From NCBI GenBank assembly GCA_000720535.1, contig JOAZ01000008.1:186001-250000 (forward strand): DNA of 64,000 bases, in the 5' to 3' direction. Numbering within the stretch: the first letter of the stretch is position 1; each line of letters begins with the position of its first letter. This document shows, piece after piece, positions 55,161-62,908 of the stretch. Under the pieces are notes generated by a model. That model saw only the letters and a list, made by a program, of their open reading frames with translations, did no database searches and had not been told where the DNA came from. The translations under genes and the position numbers were made by a program. The DNA comes from Streptomyces halstedii (GTDB lineage: Bacteria > Actinomycetota > Actinomycetes > Streptomycetales > Streptomycetaceae).

Positions 55161-56709
55161 TTACCGGGCGGTTCGGCGTCGGCGGGCCGCGATGAACGCC
55201 CCGCTCCCGGCGATCAGCGCGGCCAGTGCGCCGCCCGCCACGACCGCCGCCCCCGAGCCGGTCGCGGCGAGCCCTCCGGCTGGTGCGGAGCCGCCGCCGC
55301 TGCCGGAAGTGTTCGCCGGTCCCGCGCCCCTGCCGGTGGTGGCCGGGTGCGAGGCCTCCGGTACGGGTACGGGCCCGGCGTCCTCGGTGGGGCCGGGCGG
55401 CGCGGCCGATGACGGGGGCGAGGCGGACGGTGGGGGAGTGTCGGACACCGAGGGCGTCGGCACCGTCGCGGAGGGCTCCGGTGAGGTCGGTGCCGGGGTG
55501 GGCTCGGCGTCGTCGCCCGGAACCACCGTCGACGGGTCGGTACCGTTGCCGACGACCCAGGCAAGGGTCTCGGTGTCGCTCACCGTACGGCCGTCGGCGA
55601 GCGTGGCGCCGACGGTGAACGTCGTGCGGTAGACGCCTTCCGCCGTGAACGTCCAGTTCCAGTGGCTGTGCGCGTGCGCCGAGTGGTGGAGCTCGTCCGG
55701 CAGCCCGTCACGGCTGTCGAGGCCGACACTCACCCCGCCCGTCGCGCCCGTCGAGAACACCGCGACCGACCCCGGGCCCTGGACGGAGTCCAGCCGGAAG
55801 GACACGTCGCCCCGGACGTCGGCCGTCGTGAACTCCTCCGTGCTCCACCCGGGCCAGACCAGTCCGTCAACCTGACGCATCGGCAGGAGCCATACGGGAT
55901 CGCCCGGTTCGCCGAGGAACGCGTACCCCTCCTCGATCTTCCGCTTGGCCGCGGGCTTGACGTGCAGTACCACGGTCCCGGGTTCGTGCCACGCGTAGTT
56001 CTGCGACGTGCCCTCCTTGATCTGGAACGCCAGCCCGTTCTCGGCGGGCCGTGCGGCCAGGTCCAGGTGACCGTTGTCGATCACATGCGCGGGCGGGCGG
56101 GTGCGACCACGACCGCGAGGGTCTCGGTGTCGGATCGGCCTCCGGCGGTGACCGTGAAGGTCAGCCGGTACACCCCCTCCTGTGTGAACGCCCAGGTGGG
56201 CTCGGTGCGTTCACCGCTGTCCGGCAAGGTGAAGGAGTGCGGGGCGCCGTCATCGCTCCCGAGGTGCTGGACGGCCGACGCGTCGTCGGCGTCCATCTCG
56301 GGCGTGTACGTGTACAGCGCGAAAAGGCCCGTGTCCGGGCCGTCGAGATCCGGCCCGCGTTGAGGAATCCGTTGAGGAAATAGGCATCGACCCGTTCCCC
56401 GACGACCGGGTAGGCCGGGCTGATCACCTCCTCCTTCGTCGCCGGTCCGGCGTGCACGACGACCTCGGACGGATCGCGCACCACGGGGGCGCCGCCCGAG
56501 TGGTCGTCGAGTTGCAACCGCAGTGCGGTGTCCACGAGTCGGGGGACCAGATCGATCGCACCGTCCTCGATCACGACCGGGCCGCCGGCGGCGCGGGCTG
56601 TCCCGCTGCCGCCGGCGACCAGCCCCGCCGCGCCGATGAACACCGCGGCCCCCGCCGCTGTCGCCATGATCGCCAGGGGGCGCGAACCGCGCGTCAGGGC
56701 CGTGGTCAT
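55161..56709 (-). pseudogene. Frameshifted cell-wall-anchored 'choice-of-anchor' protein
   Basis: Three reading frames in series make one protein. Frame 1 (56709 down to about 56365) has a signal peptide and the first half of an anchored-repeat domain. Frame 2 (about 56360-56081) continues it (DADDASAVQHLG, WAFTQEGVYRLTFTVT). Frame 3 (56084-55161) has a second domain, a Pro/Ser/Thr-rich stalk, LAATG, a hydrophobic helix and RRRR, the class E sortase anchor. The first break lies near 56355-56362, where one extra C in GGCCGG would restore the frame; the second lies near 56085-56105 in a GC run. Frame 3 could start at GTG 56084 (GTGA overlap) but would lack a signal peptide. Either a decayed gene or two sequencing errors. 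Its start overlaps the stop of the upstream secreted homologue. Confidence 0.75.
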
Positions 56710-57353
56710 GAACTGACGACCACCGTGTACGTCTCGGTGGCGGTCTTGGTGGCGCCCGCGACCGTGCCGGAGACGCGGAAGGTCAGCTTGTACGTACCGG
56801 ACTCCTCGAACGCCCAGTTGGCGTGGTTGTGGGCGCCCACCGGGAACACCTTGGACTTGTACGAGGTGGTGGCGGTGTTGCTGTCGTACCAGCGCGTTCC
56901 GCTGCCCACGTAGACGCTGAAGTCCTCGGTGTCGGCGCCGTCACGCGTGGCGCCGACGAGGCTGTACGACACGGAGTCGCCGGCGAACACCCCGGTCGTG
57001 AGTGCCTCGGTGGAGAAGCCGGCGAAGAGCACCCCGCGCGCATTGGCGGTGGCCTGGTCCTCGGGCAGCAGCCACACCTCGCTGCCGGAGCCCAGGAAGC
57101 CGTAACCGGGGTTGGCGACCTTGGCCGCGGCCGGGACCGACAGGACCACGTCGGACGGCTCGTACTCGGTGTCGGTCTCCTCGTCGTGGACGTGGAGGTG
57201 CAGGGCGGAGCCGTCCCACTCGGAGTCGACGACATCGACATGGCCGCTGGTCAGAGTGGTGGCGGCGACTGCGGGCGTGGCGGCGAGAGCCGTCACGGCC
57301 AGGGCGGCCGCGGCGGTGCCGGCCAGGCTGAACGTACGGGCGGAAATGCGCAT
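56706..57353 (-). CDS. Secreted single-domain anchored-repeat (choice-of-anchor M) protein
   Basis: 215 residues. The signal peptide (MRISARTFSLAGTAAAALAVTALAATPAVAA) is followed by one domain of the actinobacterial surface repeat family: GHVDVVDSEWDGSALHLHVHDEE at the start, YGFLGSGSEVWLLPEDQ in the middle, and FPVGAHNHANWAFEESGTYKLTFRVSG at the end. HLHVHDEE and AHNHANW would offer His for metal or heme contact. No anchor follows, so it is released. It is the first gene of the leftward unit with the frameshifted homologue (ATGA overlap). A Zur/Fur-like box lies 55-75 bases upstream, so control by metal is likely. Confidence 0.87.
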   Translation of the reverse strand: MRISARTFSLAGTAAAALAVTALAATPAVAATTLTSGHVDVVDSEWDGSALHLHVHDEETDTEYEPSDVVLSVPAAAKVANPGYGFLGSGSEVWLLPEDQATANARGVLFAGFSTEALTTGVFAGDSVSYSLVGATRDGADTEDFSVYVGSGTRWYDSNTATTSYKSKVFPVGAHNHANWAFEESGTYKLTFRVSGTVAGATKTATETYTVVVSS

Positions 57354-57918
57354 GAGTGGTCCCCCCAGGGGCCGTTGGGCGCACCGGCTTGAAGGCGCGC
57401 GAACAAGTGAAATAATAATCATTTTCATTAGCGTGGCAAGGGTGTTTCGCGTCAGGGGTGCGTGTCTCATGGGCCCCAGGGGCTCGCCGGTGCGACGTTC
57501 GCCGCCTGGGGCGGCTGCTGCGCCGGGACGTCCTGGGCGCACCGGCCGGCCGGGCAAGGAGAGGGCGTCGAGGGTGGGGAGTCGCGCGCGTACGGGCGGA
57601 CTCTCACGGCGGGCCGTCATGTCAGGCGTGGGGCGGGGGACGGGAGTTCGGGCGCCCGTCGCGGACTCGTCGTCGCCGTCTGTGCGGTGGAGTTGTCCCG
57701 CCCTGCCTCGGGAGGTGCTTGCTCGGCGCCGATCGCCGGTGGGGCGGTCGCGGCCGTGGATCCGGTGCCGCGGGGGTGCGGATTCGCGGCGGTGAGGTCG
57801 TCTCGTGCGGCGGCGTCATGGTGAAGCCGGGCCACGTCCTCGAACGAGTAACGGCCTGGTCCGCGATAGAGGGCCGGGGGCAGGACGGGCTTCTGGTGCG
57901 AACTGACAGCATGCGCTC
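57354..57918. other. Intergenic; holds Zur-like box, otherwise nothing seen
   Basis: 565 bases between the leftward secreted-protein operon and the rightward acetyltransferase gene. The left 80 bases hold the AT-rich regulatory box. The remainder reads as Arg/Gly shadow frames without ribosome sites. Confidence 0.5.
57408..57427 (-). promoter_or_regulatory. Zur/Fur-like box upstream of secreted repeat protein
   Basis: Read on the - strand: TGAAAATGATTATTATTTCA, an AT-rich imperfect dyad in otherwise GC-rich DNA, 55-75 bases before the start at 57353. It shares TGAAAATGATTA with the box at 60496 and resembles actinobacterial Zur sites (TGAAAATGATTTTCA-like). The protein that binds it is inferred. 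Confidence 0.65.
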
Positions 57919-58365
57919 ATGGACGATGCAGTGGACCTCGGCGAGCTCGTTGTGCGCCGCGCGAGTGAGACAGAGTCGGACGCGCTGGTTGGGATCGACG
58001 CGGTCGCGGTCGAAGGTGACGTCGGGCGACAGGCGAACATCCGAAAGTGGTGCCAGCAGGGCCAGGTGGTCGTAGCGGAGGACGCGTCTGGCCTGCTTGG
58101 CTACTGCGTGGTTGAGTACACGTTCTTCGAACAGGGCTTTGTCACCATGCTGATGGTGGCCCCATCGGCCCGCGGTAGAGGCGTTGGTCATCGGTTGCTG
58201 GGCGCTGTGGCTGCCTCGTGCACGACCCCGAAGCTCTTCACCTCGACCAACGTCTCCAACCAGCCGATGCAGCGATTGCTCCAACGAGCCGGTTGGAGCC
58301 CGGTCGGCCTTCTCCACGGCCTCGATGAGGGCGACCCCGAACTGTTCTACCTCTGCCGACCGTAG
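57919..58365 (+). CDS. GNAT-family N-acetyltransferase
   Basis: 148 residues. The acetyl-CoA site is VAPSARGRGVGHRLLG, preceded by FVTMLMV. The C-terminal part (TNVSNQPMQRLLQRAGWSPVGLLHGLDEGDPELFY) is typical of GNAT enzymes acting on small amines or antibiotics. Codon use is less GC-biased than in neighbouring genes (gcgagtgagacagagtcg region). It lies directly before an IS5-type transposase gene, so it may have arrived by transfer. The substrate is unknown. Confidence 0.85.
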   Translation: MDDAVDLGELVVRRASETESDALVGIDAVAVEGDVGRQANIRKWCQQGQVVVAEDASGLLGYCVVEYTFFEQGFVTMLMVAPSARGRGVGHRLLGAVAASCTTPKLFTSTNVSNQPMQRLLQRAGWSPVGLLHGLDEGDPELFYLCRP

Positions 58366-58417
58366 ACCGGGCGGATGCACCCCGTGACCTGAAACGGACC
58401 GCACGAGTTCATCGGAT

Positions 58418-59395
58418 GTGTCGTCTCAATGGGCCCGTGCGGCCTTGTCTCATCCTGCCTTCTGCGGCATCTCCCGTGCGCATCTCGGCGGTTTGATTGA
58501 GGAGTTGGCAGGCCCGTGGCTTGCCCGGTGTGAGTCTGCGCTGCGTGAGCGGCGTGGTGCCGAGCGACAGAGGGACGCTGGTGCCGGACCGAAGCACGAC
58601 CTGGTCTTCACCGACCGCGTGCTGGTCACGTTGGTGCATCTGCGCACCGGGCTCCCGCACGCCGCGCTGGCCGAACTGCACCACACAGCCCGCTCCACGG
58701 TCTCCCGGGCCATCGGCGAGATCCGCCCGCTGCTGGCAGCACGTGGCTTCGCCGTCCCCGACCGCCCCGGCGTCAGGCTGCGCACCCTGGCGGATGTGTT
58801 CGCCTACGCCGAGGCTGAGGGGATCCGTCTGCGGATCGACGGCGCTGAGACCCAGGTTCGCCGCCCGAAGGCTGGCCAGCCCGGACGACGGGCCTTCGTG
58901 TCCGGCAAGAAGAAGCAGAACACCATCAAGACCACCACTGTCAGCGATGGTCAGGGCCGTCTGCTGTGGTCGGGCGCGGATCGGCCCGGTCGCATGCACG
59001 ACCAGACCGCCGTACGCACCGAGGGCATCGCGGAGCAGTTCCGGCTCTACCCGGAGGTAAAGGCCGAGGTCGACGAGGGCTACCGGGGCCTGGCCAACGC
59101 ATTCCCCGACCAGGTCCACGCCCAGCCGAAGAAGCCGAAGGGCGACGCGCCGCTCGGCGAGCACTACGCATGGCAAGAAATGCGCCGACGGCAGTCCTCG
59201 GCCCGGATCTGCGTCGAGCACACCAACGCCGAACTGCGGCAGTGGCGCCCGCTCCAGCGCTACACCACCCGACGCGAGGACTACGCCGAAACCCATTGCG
59301 CGATCGCCTCGCTGGTATCGGACCGCTCCGCTCACCGGCCAACCCGCCGCGAGCTGAGCACCGCACTGGTACTCGTCCGGCGAGACGCCTTCTGA
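58418..59395 (+). mobile_element. IS5-family transposase (DDE), probably intact
   Basis: 325 residues from GTG 58418. An N-terminal helix-turn-helix (LAELHHTARSTVSRAIGEIRPLLAARG) is followed by the DDE_Tnp_4 catalytic domain: IDGAETQVRRPK (first Asp), DQTAVRTEGI and VDEGYRG (second Asp region), and RICVEHTNAELRQWRPLQRY (catalytic Glu context). It is typical of IS112/IS5-group elements in Streptomyces. I could not find clear terminal inverted repeats or target duplications at 58366-58417 or 59396-59470, so the element's ends are not defined and the coordinates are those of the coding region. It sits between the acetyltransferase and the His-rich gene. Confidence 0.85.
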
Positions 59396-59576
59396 TCAAC
59401 TACCAGCCAACCCTCCAGGCCAACACGTCGGGGCCTCAATCGTGGACCACGCCGTATGGCTTCACAGAGCCGAGCGGGCACCGACTCGCCGATTCCCGGC
59501 GCGATCGATGCCCTGGCCCCGGTCGAAAGGGGCTTCACTGTCAGCGGCGAGGAACGTCAGCGGTGGTCCCAGAACT

Positions 59577-59879
59577 TCAGTGGTCGTCCCAGTGCCCGTC
59601 GTGTGCGGCGTGCCGGTGACCGTCGTGGACGTAGTCCATGTGGTTGTCGTGCGGCACGGCGACGTGGCCGCAGTCCACGCCGTGCTGGTGGTCGTGTTGC
59701 TCGTGCACCGTGTGGGTGGGGTTCGCGCAGGCGTCCGCGTGGTCTCCGTGCATGCGGTGCAGGTCGCTGTCGTGCACGTAGTCGGTGTGGTCGTGGTGCG
59801 GGATCGCGACGTGGCCGCATTCCGGGCCGTGCTGGTGGGTGTGGCTGGAGAGGGGGTGGTGTGCCGGCGGGGTGGACAT
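59577..59879 (-). CDS. His-rich protein with duplicated metal-binding unit
   Basis: 100 residues, about a quarter histidine. A unit of the form HGxxCGHVAxPHxxHxDYVHDxxxH occurs twice, at about 17-41 (HGPECGHVAIPHHDHTDYVHDSDLH) and about 66-90 (HGVDCGHVAVPHDNHMDYVHDGHRH). Each unit has one Cys and several His and could bind zinc or a similar metal. No signal peptide or membrane segment is present, so a cytoplasmic metal buffer is likely. ATG 59879 has GGGAAT-like weak ribosome sequence upstream. It lies within the island of anchored-repeat and ZnuA-like genes. Confidence 0.8.
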   Translation of the reverse strand: MSTPPAHHPLSSHTHQHGPECGHVAIPHHDHTDYVHDSDLHRMHGDHADACANPTHTVHEQHDHQHGVDCGHVAVPHDNHMDYVHDGHRHAAHDGHWDDH

Positions 59880-60950
59880 CTGCTGATTCCCTTTCGGTCG
59901 TGTTGTCTACGGAACCCGGAATACCGCCTGAGATTGGCAGGTGCATTCCGTGACATCCCTCTCAGAGTAGCGCGAGGGCAACGCGGACGCCTGCGGGCTC
60001 GGCCAGGTGAGGCGTGCCCTGGAGGGAGAAGGGGAATCCCGCGAGTCGGAATGCTGAAGCGGTCGGCCGGAACTCAATGTGACGCGGCGAAATCCCGTAC
60101 GCGCCCATGGGTGACGAGGTCGTAACGCGCCTGTCATCGGGTGTGGTTGGGCACCTATTCGCTTCTGTTTTCCTTTCGGTGGGAAGGGTGATTTCTTATT
60201 GGCCGGAAGCACCGGCCGGTAAAGCTCGTGGGTGAAAGTTCGGGGCCGTTCATTCGTTGTTGCCCAGTTGCCGCGAGCCTGTCGCGCCCGGCTTCCCCTG
60301 GAACGTTTCATGGGCTTCGGTCTCCGCCGTGAAGGGCCGCGCGGTGGGTTTGTCACTCCACCCCGTCCCTGATCGTGGGACGGGTGCCCCGCAACTGTGC
60401 CTCTCCTGGGTCCGGCACCACCACTGCGGGGCGTGGGGCGTGGAGCACTGCCGCTTGCGAGATCCGGCCTCTGGGACGGACCTGTTCCAGGCAGTTGAAA
60501 ATGATTACCATCATGCTTAAGGTGGCGTGGTCACGTTGAGCCGGCGTACGGAGCGCCGCCGTGGCGAGGGCTTGTCGTGCCGTCGGGGAGGTGGTGACGG
60601 CCGCGTGAGCGGGTGAGGGGCGGGAAGGAAGTGACGGGCCGAACCGGGCGACCGGTGGCGATGACGGCGTAAAGGGCCCAGGTGGGTGGGGGCGTGAGCG
60701 GGCGGGGGCGGCGCGGTGCTGCCTCTTGGGGCAGCGCTGGCCCTGCTTGCGGTCGGAGTGAACACCGCCCTGTACGCGCCGACTCCACGGCCGGCGCGAG
60801 ACCGGAATCCGCGAGCCCCTGACCGCACGGCAACGGCCCCGCACGGCAACGGCCCCCGGCGCCACGTTGCCCGGAGGCGGCCGTCCCCTGTGCGGCGAAC
60901 AGACCACCCAGCGGCCCTCCCAGGGCCGGCTCGAAGAGGAGTACGTAGCC
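59880..60950. other. 1.07-kb intergenic region with Zur-like box
   Basis: No convincing gene was found on either strand. It contains an AT-richer stretch at 60100-60260 with a small dyad (GGCCGG 60201-60206, CCGGCC 60212-60217), the Zur/Fur-like box at 60496-60513, and then GC-rich sequence up to the anchored-protein gene. The unusually long space between the box and the next start suggests a long leader or an undetected short gene. Confidence 0.5.
60496..60513 (+). promoter_or_regulatory. Second Zur/Fur-like box
   Basis: TGAAAATGATTACCATCA, an AT-rich site sharing its first 12 bases with the box upstream of 57353. It lies about 440 bases before the LAxTG-anchored protein gene. Probably a zinc- or metal-responsive operator. 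Confidence 0.65.
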
Positions 60951-62807
60951 ATGGCAGCAACCAAGAAGTCGCGGTGGGCCGCGGTCGGCGTGGTGGGGTC
61001 GGTCGCGCTGGCCGGGCTCGCCCCGACCGCGTGGGCCGAGGCGCCCGGCAATCCCGTACCGGATCAGGCCGTTCCCGCTTCCCGGGTGCTGTTCTCCCTG
61101 GAGAGAGAGGACCTGACCCTCGAACTCACCCCGGGCCAGACCTCATCGGGCCAGACGTCGTCGGGCCAGACGTCGTCGGACCGGGCGTCCTCGGGCCAGG
61201 CGGCATCGGGGGCGGCGGACCTGGTGCTGGACGCGGCGGACAAGACCTCGGTCCCGGACGACGGGGCGTATGCCCTGCTGGGGCGGCCGGGGGAGGACAT
61301 ATGGCTGCTCGACGGCGGGGGCACCGGTGCCGCCGCACCGCAGTGGGACACCACCGCGATTGCGGCGGACCGGTTGGCCGGAGACGGACTCCACTGGGCG
61401 CTCACCGGCATCGAAGGCCCCGGTGACGTGAAGGTGATCGCGACCGGGCGGGACCGAGCGTCGGCCGAGCGGGACGGAACGGCGACCGGGCCGGACGGAA
61501 CGGCGACCGGGCCCGGCGGAGCCACGTCCGGGCCGGACGGAGCCCCGTCCGCCGGTGACGCGGAAGCGGTGCCCGAGGTGCTGTTCGACAGCGCCGACGG
61601 CCTCCCCGACGTACGGCCCCTCCCCGCAGCCGAACACGGCGATCTGCTCTGGGCGTTCACCGCGCCGGGGGAGTACCGGATCAGCTCCCGGGCCACCGCC
61701 GAACTGGCCGATGGCCACAGCGCCTCGGCCGACACGGTCTGGACGGTCCAGGTCACCGACGAGGAACCCGCCGCGCCCCGCACCGGAACAGGGGGCGGTG
61801 AACCCGGCGCCGTACCCGTGTCCCGGACCGGGCCCGGGCCCGCCACCGAGGCGCGGGCCGTGGCGAGCCGGGCCGAGAAGGCCGCCGGCGATCCCGTCGC
61901 CGACGAGAAGACCGTCATCGACGACGGCCATGTCGACGCCGTCGCCGCCAAGATGGTCGACGGAGAACTCCGTGCCCTGTTCAAGGACAGCCGCGACCCG
62001 AGCGACATCGTCTGGCGTGAACCGTCGTCGGTCGTGCTGCACGTCAACCCCCAGGCCAAGGAGAAGGTCCCGGCGGGTGACACCTATGCCTTCCTGGGCG
62101 CGGCGGGCAGCGACTTCTGGCTCATCCCCCAGGTGCAGAAGCAGGGTGTGGTCTGGGCCGGGTGGAACACGGAGGCTCTCGGCGGCTCCGACCTCAAGGG
62201 CCCGATCGACATGAAGCTGACGAAGGTCGACGGCCCCGGCACGCTCGCCATCTGGGAGACCGCCGGGCTCGGGGGCGCCCAGGTGCTCTACAACAGCGCG
62301 GACGGCCTTCCGGACACGCAGAAGGTCAGCCTCGGCGTGCACGCCCACGCCAACTGGGGTTTCAGCGAAGAAGGAACCTACGCCGTGACCTTCCAACTGA
62401 GCGGCACCCTGGCGAACGGGAAGCCGTCCACCGACACGCGGACCTACACCTTCGCCGTCGGCGATGTCGATCCGAACGCGGTCACCCCCGGTGGCGGTGG
62501 AAGTGACGGCGGATCCACCGGCGGAAGCGGCGGGTCCGGTGCGACCGGCGGCGGGTCGGCCGGTTCGGGCGCGGGCGGCACCGGATCAGCCGGCTCGGGC
62601 ACCGGCGGCGGATCCGCGGACAGCACCGGAGGCGGCGGATCCGCGGACGGCACCGGAGGCACGGGGAGCCTCGCGCACACCGGTGCCGGCTCGCCCGTGC
62701 CGCTCGGCCTGGGTGCCGGTGCCCTCGTCCTCGGCGGCGGAGCGGCTCTCGTGATCGGCCGGGCGAACCGCCGCAGGACCACCGAGGGCCCGGCCACACA
62801 GTCCTGA
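60951..62807 (+). CDS. LAxTG-anchored surface protein with two anchored-repeat domains
   Basis: 618 residues. A Sec signal peptide (cleavage after AWA, about residue 28) precedes a short GQTSS repeat stretch. A first anchored-repeat domain (about 85-270, GEDIWLLDG ... LLWAFTAPGEYRISSRA) and a second one (about 320-510, TVIDDGHVDAVAAKM ... VHAHANWGFSEEGTYAVTFQLSG) follow. A Gly/Ser-rich linker and LAHTG (about 573-577), a hydrophobic helix and a basic tail then give the class E sortase anchor. This fits the 'ABC transporter-associated repeat' wall protein family, which may pass metal or a metal carrier to the neighbouring ZnuA-like lipoprotein. AGAGGAG nine bases before ATG 60951 supports the start. 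Confidence 0.88.
   Translation: MAATKKSRWAAVGVVGSVALAGLAPTAWAEAPGNPVPDQAVPASRVLFSLEREDLTLELTPGQTSSGQTSSGQTSSDRASSGQAASGAADLVLDAADKTSVPDDGAYALLGRPGEDIWLLDGGGTGAAAPQWDTTAIAADRLAGDGLHWALTGIEGPGDVKVIATGRDRASAERDGTATGPDGTATGPGGATSGPDGAPSAGDAEAVPEVLFDSADGLPDVRPLPAAEHGDLLWAFTAPGEYRISSRATAELADGHSASADTVWTVQVTDEEPAAPRTGTGGGEPGAVPVSRTGPGPATEARAVASRAEKAAGDPVADEKTVIDDGHVDAVAAKMVDGELRALFKDSRDPSDIVWREPSSVVLHVNPQAKEKVPAGDTYAFLGAAGSDFWLIPQVQKQGVVWAGWNTEALGGSDLKGPIDMKLTKVDGPGTLAIWETAGLGGAQVLYNSADGLPDTQKVSLGVHAHANWGFSEEGTYAVTFQLSGTLANGKPSTDTRTYTFAVGDVDPNAVTPGGGGSDGGSTGGSGGSGATGGGSAGSGAGGTGSAGSGTGGGSADSTGGGGSADGTGGTGSLAHTGAGSPVPLGLGAGALVLGGGAALVIGRANRRRTTEGPATQS
61133..61207 (+). repeat. 15-bp in-frame tandem repeat (GQTSS-type)
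   Basis: Five 15-base units, the best being GGGCCAGACGTCGTC at 61148-61162 and 61163-61177, run from 61133 to 61207 inside the anchored-protein gene and encode GQTSS, GQTSS, GQTSS, DRASS and GQAAS variants. It is a likely flexible, length-variable segment after the signal peptide. Confidence 0.85.
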
Positions 62808-62908
62808 CCGGGCGCCCGCCCCCGTCCCAGGAGACGGGCGCTTCCCCAGGGCCGGTGCCGGGCCCCCTTCTCCCCGGCACCGGCCCCCATCCGCAGGAGT
62901 TCTCTCAC

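Noticed and set aside
58366-59470. Terminal inverted repeats and target duplication of the IS5-type element
   Set aside because: No matching ends could be found by eye, so only the transposase coding region was annotated.
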